A stretch of 64,000 nucleotides of DNA from Variovorax sp. MHTC-1 (lineage in GTDB: Bacteria; Pseudomonadota; Gammaproteobacteria; Burkholderiales; Burkholderiaceae_C). A model generated the notes under the pieces. That model searched no databases and was not told the origin of the DNA. It saw only the letters and a list, made by a program, of their open reading frames with translations. Location of the stretch: contig NZ_RWKI01000003.1 in NCBI RefSeq assembly GCF_003984645.1, positions 248,001 to 312,000 on the forward strand, in the 5' to 3' direction. Both the position numbers and the translations under genes were made by a program. Below are positions 24,977 through 33,302 of this stretch, one piece after another (positions within the stretch are counted from its first letter, which is position 1; every line of letters begins with the position of its first letter).

Positions 24977-26065
24977 ATGGCCGATGTTTTCATTCCCGTC
25001 CATGCTCTCAAGGGCCGAGGCGCGGCCACCCGCTTGCCGCACCGCTTCGAGCGCGACGTGCGCGACGCCTACGACGACGGCTGGGGCACGCTCGAAGACG
25101 GCGCCGACGAGCCGCTGCCGCCGCTTCAGACCGAGGTGCGTTTCGAAGACGTGAAGTCGGTGCTCAACGAGAACGATTCGCCCGACATCCACTTCGACCG
25201 ATCGATCAATCCGTATCGCGGCTGCGAGCACGGATGCATCTATTGCTTTGCGCGGCCCACGCACAGCTATCTGAACCTCTCGCCGGGGTTGGACTTCGAG
25301 ACCAAGCTGATCGCAAAGCGCAACATCGCGGAGGTGCTGCGCGCCGAACTCGGCCGCAAGAGCTACCGGCCCAGCCACGTCGCGATCGGCACCGCCACTG
25401 ACTGCTACCAGCCGATCGAGCGCGAGCTGCGCCTCACGCGTTCGGTGATCGAGCTGTTGAAGGAAACGCGCCATCCCTTCGGCCTGGTCACCAAGTCGAG
25501 CGCGGTCGAGCGCGACCTCGACCTGATTGCGCCGATGGCGGCCGAGCATCTAGCCGCGGTGTACGTGACCATCACCTCGCTCGACGGCGAGCTGGCGCGC
25601 AAGCTGGAGCCGCGCGCCGCCGCGCCGCACCGCCGGCTGCGCACGGTGCGCACGCTGGCCGAGGCCGGCGTGCCGGTGGGCGTGAGCGTGGCGCCGCAGA
25701 TCCCCTTCGTCACCGAAGACATGGAGCAGGTGCTCGAAGCCGCCTGGGAGGCAGGCGCGCGCAGCGCCTTCTACACGGTGATCCGATTGCCCTGGGAGGT
25801 GGCGCCATTGTTCAAGCAGTGGCTCGAGCTGCACTACCCGCAGCGCGCGGGCCGCATCATGGCGCGCATCCACGAGATGCGCGGCGGCAAGGACTACGAC
25901 GCCGACTTCGGCACCCGCATGACCGGCACCGGCCTGTGGGCCGACCTGATCCGCCAGCGCTTCGAGAAGGCGGCGAAGCGCCTCGGCTTCAACCGCGAGC
26001 GCATCGCGCTCGATCTAAGCGCGTTCCGGCCACCCGGCGCAGCGGGACAGGGCAGTCTGTTCTAG
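24977..26065 (+). CDS. PA0069-family radical SAM protein
   Basis: 362 residues from ATG 24977, with AGGAGG 8 bases upstream. The cluster motif CEHGCIYC (CxxxCxxC) lies near residue 90, inside DRSINPYRGCEHGCIYCFARPTHSYL. Other blocks are AIGTATDCYQPIERELRLTR, LVTKSSAVERDLD and SAFYTVIRLPWEVAPLF. It resembles spore photoproduct lyase-like radical SAM proteins but has an N-terminal extension. A strong LexA box lies directly upstream. I recall PA0069 as part of the P. aeruginosa SOS regulon, which fits. A DNA-repair role is likely but the reaction is unknown. Confidence 0.88.
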   Translation: MADVFIPVHALKGRGAATRLPHRFERDVRDAYDDGWGTLEDGADEPLPPLQTEVRFEDVKSVLNENDSPDIHFDRSINPYRGCEHGCIYCFARPTHSYLNLSPGLDFETKLIAKRNIAEVLRAELGRKSYRPSHVAIGTATDCYQPIERELRLTRSVIELLKETRHPFGLVTKSSAVERDLDLIAPMAAEHLAAVYVTITSLDGELARKLEPRAAAPHRRLRTVRTLAEAGVPVGVSVAPQIPFVTEDMEQVLEAAWEAGARSAFYTVIRLPWEVAPLFKQWLELHYPQRAGRIMARIHEMRGGKDYDADFGTRMTGTGLWADLIRQRFEKAAKRLGFNRERIALDLSAFRPPGAAGQGSLF

Positions 26066-26105
26066 CATCGGCGTCGGTCGTAGAGACGGCGAGACAATAG
26101 GTCCG

Positions 26106-26669
26106 ATGCAGCAGCTTTACTTTCCTCAATCCATAGACATGCCCTGCCGGCTCGTGGTGATGGGCGTTTCGGGCTGCGGCAAGTCCAGCCTGGGCGCCGC
26201 GCTGGCCCGCGAGTTGGCGCTGCCGCTGATCGAAGGCGACGATTTCCACCCGCCCGCAAACGTGAGCAAGATGCGCGCCGGCATCGCGCTCACCGATGCC
26301 GACCGCATCGGATGGCTGGCGGCGCTGGGCCGCGAGCTTGCCGGCCACCACGCAGGCGCGGTGCTGACCTGCTCGGCGCTCAAGCGCGACTACCGCGAGC
26401 GGCTCCGGGCCGCGGCGCCGGGGCTGCGCTTCGTGTTCATGGAGCTGTCGCGCGAGGAGGCCGAACGCCGCGTCGCGGCGCGCGCTGCCGAGCACATGTT
26501 CCCGCCCAGCCTGGTGGCCAACCAGTTCGCGACCCTCGAATCGCCCATCGGGGAGCCGGGCGTGCTGGCCGTCGAGGCGTCGGCGCCGATGGACCGGCTC
26601 TTGGAGCAGGTCCGGGCCTGGCTGCAGCAGGATCAGCGCGCCGGCGGCGTGAGCCCCATCGCCTCGTAA
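26106..26669 (+). CDS. gntK: Gluconokinase
   Basis: 187 residues. Phosphorylates D-gluconate to 6-phosphogluconate. The P-loop is VVMGVSGCGKSSLGAAL (Gly20-Ser28), then EGDDFHPPANVSKMRAGIALTDADR and LTCSALKRDYRERLR, all standard for GntK. MPCRLVVMG (ATG 26139) is an alternative start closer to the family N-terminus. The 3' end overlaps the convergent exonuclease gene by 37 bases. No gluconate transporter or regulator adjoins it. Confidence 0.92.
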   Translation: MQQLYFPQSIDMPCRLVVMGVSGCGKSSLGAALARELALPLIEGDDFHPPANVSKMRAGIALTDADRIGWLAALGRELAGHHAGAVLTCSALKRDYRERLRAAAPGLRFVFMELSREEAERRVAARAAEHMFPPSLVANQFATLESPIGEPGVLAVEASAPMDRLLEQVRAWLQQDQRAGGVSPIAS

Positions 26670-27244
26670 ACGCGGATCGCCGCATAGGCATCGTTGGCTG
26701 CGTAGCGCAGCTGCGCATCGCTCAGCTGCTTGTGCGCCCAGTTCGAGGTGGTGGCCTTGCGCGACTTCACGAAGCGGCGGTCGAACACTAGCGCCACGGC
26801 CGTCTTCACGCCGACCGATTTGCGGTAGCCGCGGCGGCGGAACTCGGTGTCGATGTCGAACACCGCCTGCGGCTCGACGCCGAAGCGCTGCCGGATCAGG
26901 CTCAGGTCGGAGGAGAGGCCGAAGCCGACCTTGACCAGTTCGATCGACGCCAGCAGGTTGGCCAGGACATCGTGGAATTCGCTGCGATGCAGCTGGAACA
27001 GCCACGCCGCATCGCGCGTCGCGAACTGCAGCACGTGCGGGCCGCCCGAGACCTCGAATTTCGCGAAGGTCGGCTTGGATTCGGTATCGAAGCCGACCAC
27101 GCCGCTGGCCAGCAGCGCTGCCATTGCTTGCTCGGCCTTCTGCGGCGTGTCGACCACGTGGATCTGCTGCAGGCCGAGGCCTTCGAAGACCTCGAGCAGC
27201 GCGATCTGCTCGCGTTCGGGCAGCGGGGGTGGCATTCCGGTCAT
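26633..27244 (-). CDS. 3'-5' exonuclease, DEDD/RNase D-like
   Basis: About 203 residues from ATG 27244 (MTGMPPPLPE), which overlaps the TGA of the TfoX-like gene. Exo I motif GVVGFDTESKP (D53, E55), Exo II-like VKVGFGLSSDL, and Exo III YAANDAYAAIRVYEAM place it in the DEDDy class. It has only the exonuclease domain, without the HRDC domains of full RNase D. It is the last gene of the five-gene formaldehyde operon, a connection with no obvious functional reason. Confidence 0.85.
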   Translation of the reverse strand: MTGMPPPLPEREQIALLEVFEGLGLQQIHVVDTPQKAEQAMAALLASGVVGFDTESKPTFAKFEVSGGPHVLQFATRDAAWLFQLHRSEFHDVLANLLASIELVKVGFGLSSDLSLIRQRFGVEPQAVFDIDTEFRRRGYRKSVGVKTAVALVFDRRFVKSRKATTSNWAHKQLSDAQLRYAANDAYAAIRVYEAMGLTPPAR

Positions 27245-27591
27245 GATGCTTTCGATCGTTTCTTTGGCGCGGTGCCGGATCGCAAGGCGGCTTCCCAGGC
27301 GCGCCGGGCCCACAGCGCGGCTTCGTCGCGGTCGTCGAAGACCTCGGCCGGTGCTTCCCGGTAGGACATCTGCATGGTCTTACCCTGCCTCGTGTACTCG
27401 AATGCCGGCAATCGCAGCCGGTCGAAATGCGCGGCGCTTTGCGGGTCTGTCTTGAGGTAGAGCGTGTCGCGCGCCACCAGTCCGAACATGCGCCCCTCGT
27501 GGTAGATGCCGTGGCCGCCGAACATGCGCCTGGCTTCGATGCGGCCGAAGCGCTCGAAGACCTCGTGCAGGCTCCGAACGAACTCGCTCAA
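27241..27591 (-). CDS. TfoX/Sxy N-terminal domain protein
   Basis: 116 residues, TTG start at 27591 overlapping the fghA stop (TTGA). Family blocks: FGRIEARRMFGGHGIYHEGRMFGLVARDTLYLKTD and FEYTRQGKTMQMSYREAPAEVFDD. It is the TfoX N-terminal domain alone, without the C-terminal helix-hairpin-helix part of the competence activator, ending in a Lys-rich APKKRSKAS tail. Single-domain homologues are common and their role is unclear; competence regulation should not be assumed. Confidence 0.83.
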   Translation of the reverse strand: MSEFVRSLHEVFERFGRIEARRMFGGHGIYHEGRMFGLVARDTLYLKTDPQSAAHFDRLRLPAFEYTRQGKTMQMSYREAPAEVFDDRDEAALWARRAWEAALRSGTAPKKRSKAS

Positions 27592-28451
27592 GCCAATGCC
27601 CCGGCATGGTGGCGCAGGTGGTCCGCCATGAAGCTCTGGATGAAGTAGTAGCCATGGTCGTAGCCGGCATGGCGGCGCAGCGTGAGCGGCTGTCCCGCCG
27701 CGCGACAGGCGGCCTCGAACAGGTGCGGATGCAATTGCTCGGCGAGGAATTTGTCGGCCAGTCCCTGGTCGACCAGAATGCCGGCCGGATAGGGCGGCGC
27801 CGTCTGCGACTGCATTAGTGCGCAGGCGTCGTGCGCGAGCCAGGCGCTGCGGTCGGCGCCGAGGTAGCCGCCGAAGGCCTTCTCGCCCCACGGGCACTGC
27901 GTCGGCGCGCAGATCGGCGCGAGGGCCGAGAGCGACTTGAAGCGCCCCGGATGCCGCAGCGCCAGCGTGAGCGCGCCGTGGCCGCCCATCGAGTGGCCGA
28001 AGAGGCCGATGCGGCGGCCGTCGATGGGCAGGGCTTGCGCGAGCAGCGGCAGCAGCTCGTGGACCAGGTAGCTTTCCATGCGCCAGTGCTGGGCCCACGG
28101 CGCTTCGGTGGCGTCGAGGTAGAAGCCGGCGGCTATGCCGAAGTCCCAGCTTGCGCTCGCCCCGGGAAGGCTCTCGACGGCGGAGCCGCGCGGGCTGGTG
28201 TCGGGTGCGATCAGCGCCAGGCCCAGCTCGGCCGCCAGGCGCTGCGCGCCGGCCTTGGCCATGAAGGTTTCCTCGTTGCAGGTGAGGCCTGCGAGGTACA
28301 TGAGGGCCGGCACCGGGCCTTGTTGCGCCTCGCTCGGCAGGAACACCGAGAAGCGCATCGGCAGGCCGATTTCGCGCGAGGCGTGCTCGTGAAAGCTTTG
28401 CATGCCGCCGAAGCAGCGGTGTTCGGAGAGGGTCTTCAGGCTGTCGGTCAT
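27588..28451 (-). CDS. fghA: S-formylglutathione hydrolase
   Basis: 287 residues. Hydrolyses S-formylglutathione to formate and glutathione, the second step of glutathione-dependent formaldehyde oxidation. Esterase D blocks: MYLAGLTCNEETFMAKAGAQR, LIAPDTSPRG, nucleophile GHSMGGHGALTLALRHP, and LVDQGLADKFL (Asp) and RRHAGYDHGYYFIQSFMADHLRHH (His). ATG at 28451 overlaps the abh TGA. It partners FrmA, two genes upstream. Confidence 0.94.
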   Translation of the reverse strand: MTDSLKTLSEHRCFGGMQSFHEHASREIGLPMRFSVFLPSEAQQGPVPALMYLAGLTCNEETFMAKAGAQRLAAELGLALIAPDTSPRGSAVESLPGASASWDFGIAAGFYLDATEAPWAQHWRMESYLVHELLPLLAQALPIDGRRIGLFGHSMGGHGALTLALRHPGRFKSLSALAPICAPTQCPWGEKAFGGYLGADRSAWLAHDACALMQSQTAPPYPAGILVDQGLADKFLAEQLHPHLFEAACRAAGQPLTLRRHAGYDHGYYFIQSFMADHLRHHAGALA

Positions 28452-29368
28452 CCGCCGATGTTGCCATGCACGAGATCGCGCACGGCATCGACGAAGGCCT
28501 GCGGTTTTTCCTGCGGCAGGTTGTGGCCCGCGCCCTGCACGACGCGGTGCTCGTGCCGGCCGATGAAATGATGGCCGTGGTCGGCCGTGCCGCCGACCGG
28601 CATCACGCCGTCGTCCGTGCCGTCGAAGGTGATGCTCGGCACGCTGATGTCCGGCTGCTCCGCGAGCCGGGCTTGGAAAGCCGCGTACGCCGGATCGCCG
28701 GGCACCAGCCCATGGCGATGGCGGTAGGAGTGGATCACGATGTCGACGAAGTCGGGGTTGTCGAAGGCCGCCGCGCTGCGCTCGTAGGTGGCGTCGTCGA
28801 ACTGCCAGATTGGCGACCACATACGCCACAGCAGCTTGCACAACGCGCGCCGGTTCTGCGTCAGGCCGGTTCGGCCGCGTTCGGCGTGGAAGTAGTACTG
28901 GTACCAGTACCGGGCCTCGTTCTCCGGCGCAATGGGCTGCTTTGCAGCCGCGATGTTGTGGATCTTGTAGCTGTTGACCGAGATCAGGCCGGTGCAGCGC
29001 TCGGGCCACAGCGCCGCGGCCACGCAGGCCGCGGTTCCGCCCCAGTCGTAGCCGGCGAGCACCGCGCGCGGGATGGCCAGCGCATCGAGCAGATCCCGCA
29101 CGTCGGCGCCGATCGCGGCCTGCTCGCCCGAGCGCGGCGTACCGGCGTCTGTGAACTGGGTCGGGCCGAAGCCGCGCAGGTAGGGCACGACGACGCGGCA
29201 GCCTTCGGCCGCGAGCTGCGGCGCCACCTCGACGTAGGACTGCACGTCGTAGGGAAAGCCGTGCAGCAGCAGCACGGGCGGACCATCGGCCGGACCGCTT
29301 TCGTGGAAGGCGACCTTGAGTACGCCGGCCTGCACGCGGCGCAGGCTGCCCAGAGCGTTTTCATTCAT
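28448..29368 (-). CDS. Alpha/beta hydrolase with Asp nucleophile (epoxide hydrolase/dehalogenase-like)
   Basis: 306 residues. [21 protein letters not shown] is the oxyanion block, and [16 protein letters not shown] places Asp108 where serine hydrolases have Ser, as in epoxide hydrolases and haloalkane/haloacetate dehalogenases. Late catalytic His is in [17 protein letters not shown] and an Asp in [10 protein letters not shown]. Overlaps frmA by 8 bases and fghA by 4, so it is tightly coupled inside the formaldehyde operon. That context suggests a substrate whose turnover releases formaldehyde or an S-linked adduct, but this is inference. Confidence 0.82.
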   Translation of the reverse strand: MNENALGSLRRVQAGVLKVAFHESGPADGPPVLLLHGFPYDVQSYVEVAPQLAAEGCRVVVPYLRGFGPTQFTDAGTPRSGEQAAIGADVRDLLDALAIPRAVLAGYDWGGTAACVAAALWPERCTGLISVNSYKIHNIAAAKQPIAPENEARYWYQYYFHAERGRTGLTQNRRALCKLLWRMWSPIWQFDDATYERSAAAFDNPDFVDIVIHSYRHRHGLVPGDPAYAAFQARLAEQPDISVPSITFDGTDDGVMPVGGTADHGHHFIGRHEHRVVQGAGHNLPQEKPQAFVDAVRDLVHGNIGG

Positions 29369-30470
29369 AGAGCACCACGCCTCGGATCGACTCGCCGCGC
29401 TTCATCAACTCGAAGCCCTTGTTGATGTCTTCCAGCGGCATCGTGTGGGTGATCAGGTCGTCGATGTTGATCTTGTTCTCCATGTACCAGTCGACGATCT
29501 TCGGCACGTCGGTGCGCCCGCGCGCCCCGCCGAAGGCCGAGCCTTCCCACTTGCGGCCGGTGACGAGCTGGAAGGGACGCGTGCTGATCTCGGCACCGGC
29601 CTCGGCCACGCCGATGATGATGCTGCGGCCCCAGCCCTTGTGCGTGCACTCGAGCGCCTGACGCATCACCTTCGTGTTGCCGATGCACTCGAAGCTGTAG
29701 TCGGCGCCACCGTCGGTCAACTGCACGATGGCGTCGACCACGTTCTCGGTGTTCTTCGGGTTGATGAAGTGCGTCATGCCGAACTTCCGCGCCATGGCTT
29801 CGCGCGCCGGGTTCAGGTCGACGCCGATGATCTTGTCGGCGCCCACCATCTTCGCGCCCTGGATCACGTTGAGACCGATGCCGCCGAGGCCGAATACCAC
29901 CACGTTGGCGCCGGCTTCCACCTTGGCGGTGAAGATCACCGCGCCGATGCCTGTGGTCACGCCGCAGCCGATGTAGCAGACCTTGTCGAAGGGCGCGTCC
30001 TCGCGGATCTTGGCCAGCGAGATCTCGGGCGCCACCGTGTAGTTGCTGAAGGTCGAGGTGCCCATGTAGTGGAAGATGGGCTTGCCGTCCAGGCTGAAGC
30101 GGCTGGTGGCGTCGGGCATCAGGCCCTTGCCCTGGGTGCCGCGGATCAGCTGGCACAGGTTGGTCTTGCGCGAAAGGCAGAACTTGCACTGGCGGCATTC
30201 GGGCGTGTAGAGCGGGATGACGTGGTCGCCTTTCTTGAGCGTCGTGACGCCGGGGCCGACGTCGACCACGATGCCCGCGCCTTCATGGCCGAGGATGGCC
30301 GGAAAGATGCCTTCGGGATCGGCGCCCGAGAGCGTGTAGTAGTCGGTATGGCAGATGCCGGTGGCCTTGATCTCGACCAGCACCTCGCCGAACTTCGGGC
30401 CTTCGAGGTCGACGGTTTCGATCGAAAGAGGAGCGGCGGATTTCCAGGCGACGGCGGCTTTGGTTTTCAT
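29361..30470 (-). CDS. frmA: S-(hydroxymethyl)glutathione dehydrogenase (class III alcohol dehydrogenase)
   Basis: 369 residues, zinc-dependent MDR enzyme oxidising S-hydroxymethylglutathione with NAD+. Catalytic zinc: [19 protein letters not shown] (Cys) and [13 protein letters not shown] (His, Glu); structural zinc cysteines in [19 protein letters not shown]; the third catalytic Cys in [16 protein letters not shown] motif [18 protein letters not shown]. It opens the operon frmA-abh-fghA-tfoX-exonuclease. No frmR-type repressor is near. A short palindrome (GCGCGG/CCGCGC) lies in the 45-base gap upstream. Confidence 0.95.
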   Translation of the reverse strand: MKTKAAVAWKSAAPLSIETVDLEGPKFGEVLVEIKATGICHTDYYTLSGADPEGIFPAILGHEGAGIVVDVGPGVTTLKKGDHVIPLYTPECRQCKFCLSRKTNLCQLIRGTQGKGLMPDATSRFSLDGKPIFHYMGTSTFSNYTVAPEISLAKIREDAPFDKVCYIGCGVTTGIGAVIFTAKVEAGANVVVFGLGGIGLNVIQGAKMVGADKIIGVDLNPAREAMARKFGMTHFINPKNTENVVDAIVQLTDGGADYSFECIGNTKVMRQALECTHKGWGRSIIIGVAEAGAEISTRPFQLVTGRKWEGSAFGGARGRTDVPKIVDWYMENKINIDDLITHTMPLEDINKGFELMKRGESIRGVVLYE

Positions 30471-30515
30471 GGAGAGGGCAGGAAGTGGAGAAGCGCGGAG
30501 GACGGTCCCCGCGCG

Positions 30516-31361
30516 TCACTTTATGCCATAGAAGCCGGCCGCGTTCGTGCCCCATACCTGCTCTTGTTCGGACGGTGGGAGGGCTTTGAGCAATTCCCTG
30601 GAAACGGCTTGCCATTGCAAGTAGTCGCCTGCCAGCTCGAGCACGGGCCAGTCGCTTCCCCACATCAGGCGCGAGGGGCCGAAGCAGGCCAGCAGGTGAT
30701 CGACATAAGGACGCAATGCGTCGGCATCCCAGCCCGGCCCGGCCTCCGTGGCGAGGCCCGAGAGCTTGCAGTGCACCTGCGTCTCCTTGCCGAAACGTGC
30801 CATCTGCGCGGCCCAGGGCTCGAAGGCTCGACCCGCGATGTCGGGCTTGGCGCCATGGTCGACGACCATGCGCAAATCGGGGTGTTGGAGTGCGAAAGCC
30901 AGTGCGGCGTCGAGTTGCTGCGGCTTGATCAGGAGGTCCAGGCCGAGGTCGAGTTCGATCATCGTCTCGATGGCAGGCCGCAACCGCGTGCCGAGAATCC
31001 AGTCCGGATCGGCGATGTCCTGCAGCATCGGACGCAAGCCCTTCAGCAGCGGCTGCTGCGCGAGCCTGCGGATGTGCTGCGGCGCGTCGGCCGCGGCCAG
31101 ATCGGTCCAGCCGACGACCGCGCGCACCCGGCTGGCGGGATGTGCGGCCAGAGCCAGCAGCCGCCAGGTTTCCGATTCGCTCGGCGCGGCCTGGACCAGC
31201 ACCGTGCCGTCGATGCCCGCGCGCTCCAGCAGCGGTGCGAGGTCCTCGGGCGAGAAGTCGCGATGGATCGCGTGCAGCGCGGGCGTGTCCTGAAGCCAGC
31301 CATAGTCCTGGTGCGCGAGCGACCAGTAGTGCTGATGGGCGTCGATGCGGATCGCCGCCAT
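30516..31361 (-). CDS. Amidohydrolase family lactonase (fuconolactonase/PDC-hydrolase type)
   Basis: 281 residues, TIM-barrel amidohydrolase-2 (COG3618). Metal-site blocks: IDAHQHYWSLAHQDYGWL at the start, LRPMLQDIADPDWIL, MVVDHGAKPDIAGRAFEPWAAQMARF, VHCKLSGLATEA and LMWGSDWPVLELAGDY. The family contains L-fucono-1,5-lactonase and 2-pyrone-4,6-dicarboxylate hydrolase; the former is favoured by the adjacent aldo/keto reductase. It starts 3 bases after that gene's stop. No fuconate dehydratase or aldolase is near, so the pathway would be completed elsewhere or the substrate differs. Confidence 0.8.
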   Translation of the reverse strand: MAAIRIDAHQHYWSLAHQDYGWLQDTPALHAIHRDFSPEDLAPLLERAGIDGTVLVQAAPSESETWRLLALAAHPASRVRAVVGWTDLAAADAPQHIRRLAQQPLLKGLRPMLQDIADPDWILGTRLRPAIETMIELDLGLDLLIKPQQLDAALAFALQHPDLRMVVDHGAKPDIAGRAFEPWAAQMARFGKETQVHCKLSGLATEAGPGWDADALRPYVDHLLACFGPSRLMWGSDWPVLELAGDYLQWQAVSRELLKALPPSEQEQVWGTNAAGFYGIK

Positions 31362-31364
31362 GGC

Positions 31365-32339
31365 TCAGTGTCCCCTGGCCAGCGCGTCCCACAGTGCCGC
31401 GGGAATGGGCGCCCGGCTGTGCGCCACGCTCTGCGCGATCTCCGCAGGGCTGCGCGCACCGACCACCACGGCGGCCGCGCAGGGGCAGGCCAGCGCGAAC
31501 TGCAGCGCCGCGGCCGGCAGCGCAACGCCGAAGCCTGCGCAGATGCCGGCGAGGCGCTCGACCCGCTCGCGCACGGCCGGTGGCGCAGGCCCGTAGTCGA
31601 AGTGCGCGTTCGACGTGGCGCCGCTCGCGAGGATGCCGGAGTTGAAGACGCCGGCAAGGATCAGGCGGACCCTTCGCGCGACGCACAGCGGAACCAGTTC
31701 GCGTGTGGCGGAGACGTCGAGCAGGGTGTAGCGGCCGGCCAGCATCATGCAATCGAAGTCGCCCGCGGCCAGCGCATCGCGGCACGCCTCCCACTCGTTC
31801 ACGCCGATGCCGATCGCGCCGAGGACGCCCTCGGTGCGCAGGCGGTCCAGCGCGCGATAGGCGCCGTCCATCGCTTCGCTGAAGCGTTGGGGCTGCCGCT
31901 CGCCATGAGTGTGGCGGTCGATGTCGTGGATGAAGGCGATGTCGATGCGCGCCAGACCCAAACGCTCAAGGCTTTCTTCGATCGATCGCATCGCGCCGTC
32001 GAAGCTGTAGTCGAAGTGCGGCGCGAACGGGAGGCCTTGCACATAGCCGTCGCGCTCCTCCGGCGCGGCCGGGTCGGGACGCAGCAGGCGGCCGACCTTG
32101 GTCGAGAGCACGAAGCTGTCGCGCGGCTTCTTCCCGAGCACGCGGCCCAGGCGCAGTTCGCTGAGTCCGTGGCCGTAGAGCGGGGCGGTGTCGAAGTAGC
32201 GCAGGCCCTGGCGCCAGGCCTCCTCGATGGTGCGCCCGGCGCTCTCGTCGTCGAGTGGCGCATAGAGATTGCCCAGCGGTGCGCCACCCAGTCCCAGGCG
32301 CAGCGGACCGGCGAGTCGCTCGAGCAGGCTGTCGTTCAT
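31365..32339 (-). CDS. Aldo/keto reductase, D-threo-aldose (L-fucose) 1-dehydrogenase type
   Basis: 324 residues from ATG 32339 (MNDSLLERL). TIM-barrel AKR. Catalytic tetrad: Asp in RYFDTAPLYG, Tyr in PLYGHGLSELRLG, Lys in VLSTKVGRLLRP, His in IAFIHDIDRHTH. FDYSFDGAMRSIEESLERLGL and GVFNSGILASG are typical of the pyridoxal/D-threo-aldose 1-dehydrogenase branch. With the downstream lactonase it would oxidise a 6-deoxy sugar to a lactone and open it. The start is 52 bases from the divergent aroQ start, so the promoters are back to back. Confidence 0.82.
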   Translation of the reverse strand: MNDSLLERLAGPLRLGLGGAPLGNLYAPLDDESAGRTIEEAWRQGLRYFDTAPLYGHGLSELRLGRVLGKKPRDSFVLSTKVGRLLRPDPAAPEERDGYVQGLPFAPHFDYSFDGAMRSIEESLERLGLARIDIAFIHDIDRHTHGERQPQRFSEAMDGAYRALDRLRTEGVLGAIGIGVNEWEACRDALAAGDFDCMMLAGRYTLLDVSATRELVPLCVARRVRLILAGVFNSGILASGATSNAHFDYGPAPPAVRERVERLAGICAGFGVALPAAALQFALACPCAAAVVVGARSPAEIAQSVAHSRAPIPAALWDALARGH

Positions 32340-32391
32340 GCCGGCATTCTCGGCGGTAGCTGCCCTGGCGAACACCTGCTACAAACGGGCC

Positions 32392-32847
32392 ATGAAAAAG
32401 ATCCTCGTTCTCAATGGCCCCAATCTCAACCTGCTCGGAACGCGCGAGCCCGCGCAGTACGGCCACGAAACCCTGGCCGATGTCGAGCGCATGTGCCAGG
32501 AGGCGGGCGCGAAGCTCGGCGTCGAGATCGAGTGCCGCCAATCGAATCACGAAGGCCAGCTGATCGACTGGATCCACGAGGCGGGCCGGGAGGTTGCCGC
32601 CGGCCGCATGCTCGGCGTCGTGATGAACCCGGGCGCTTACACCCACACCTCGATTGCGCTGCACGATGCGATCAAGGGCGCGAGCGTGCCGCTGGTCGAA
32701 CTGCACATCTCCAACGTGCATGCGCGCGAGGAGTTCCGCCATCGCTCCTACATCTCGCCGGCGGCACGCGGCATCATCGTCGGCTTCGGCGTCAAGGGCT
32801 ATCCGCTCGCGATCGAAGCGCTGGTGCGCGTGAGCGACTCGGCGTAG
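32392..32847 (+). CDS. aroQ: Type II 3-dehydroquinate dehydratase
   Basis: 151 residues. Third step of the shikimate pathway, a dodecameric enzyme. Blocks: VLNGPNLNLLGTREPAQYG (catalytic Tyr in the YG loop), ECRQSNHEGQLIDWIHEA, GVVMNPGAYTHTSIALHDAI and LVELHISNVHAREEFRHRSYISPAARGIIVGFG (catalytic His). Length and motifs are complete. Although often next to accBC, here it stands alone, diverging from the aldo/keto reductase and converging on the DUF2845 gene. Confidence 0.96.
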   Translation: MKKILVLNGPNLNLLGTREPAQYGHETLADVERMCQEAGAKLGVEIECRQSNHEGQLIDWIHEAGREVAAGRMLGVVMNPGAYTHTSIALHDAIKGASVPLVELHISNVHAREEFRHRSYISPAARGIIVGFGVKGYPLAIEALVRVSDSA

Positions 32848-32861
32848 CCCCGCGGCGAAGT

Positions 32862-33224
32862 TCAGGGAATCCGGCTGCCGTAGCGGATGCGCTTGAGGGC
32901 GCCGTTCTCGAACAGCAATAGTGTGACGAACTGACCGGACCCCGGTTTGTAGGTCCACTCTTCGACCGGCTCGCATGCGTTTTGATTGATGATCACGTTG
33001 CCTCCTCCGGCGGTCGGCGCGACCAACGGCTGCGTGCTCGCGTCGGGCTTCTTGCAGAAGCTGTCCTTGAAAATCGGCTCACCGCATTTCTGCAGGATCG
33101 CGAACTTCGAGTCGCCCATCTGCGCGAAATCGCGATTGCAATTGAGCGTCTGGGCGCTCGCGGGCACGCTCATGTACAGCGTGGCGGCGACCGAGAAGAC
33201 GCGTGCAAGAGTTTTTATTGGCAT
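32862..33224 (-). CDS. DUF2845 family periplasmic protein
   Basis: 120 residues. Signal peptide at 1-24 (MPIKTLARVFSVAATLYMSVPASAQ). The mature part has paired cysteines (NCNRDF, QKCGEP, DSFCKKP, NQNACEP) and the DUF2845-like block GDSKFAILQKCGEPIFKDS plus WTYKPGSGQFVTLLLFENGALKRIRYGSR, which recalls BamE/SmpA-like folds (two-layer sandwich). Probably exported and disulfide-bonded. ATG at 33224. Function unknown; it diverges from tag. Confidence 0.78.
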   Translation of the reverse strand: MPIKTLARVFSVAATLYMSVPASAQTLNCNRDFAQMGDSKFAILQKCGEPIFKDSFCKKPDASTQPLVAPTAGGGNVIINQNACEPVEEWTYKPGSGQFVTLLLFENGALKRIRYGSRIP

Positions 33225-33266
33225 TGCGGGTCTCCGGAGGGACGATGATAGCCGGCGGCGCCAGTC

Positions 33267-33280
33267 ATACGATATCGTAT
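33267..33280. promoter_or_regulatory. 14-bp perfect palindrome in a divergent promoter
   Basis: ATACGATATCGTAT is self-complementary over all 14 bases. It lies 22 bases upstream of the tag start and 43 bases from the DUF2845 start. Its size and location fit a repressor/activator site; no regulator can be assigned. Confidence 0.45.
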
Positions 33281-33302
33281 CGCTCCCCTTCCCGGAGATG
33301 CC

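Noticed and set aside
27241..27591. Natural-competence activator
   Set aside because: Only the N-terminal TfoX domain is present, inside a formaldehyde operon, and no competence gene is close.
29316..32921. A 1201-codon plus-strand open frame
   Set aside because: It runs antisense to frmA, the lactonase and the aldo/keto reductase, whose family motifs are clear. The translation is Arg/His/Ala-rich and low in complexity, as expected from G+C-rich antisense.
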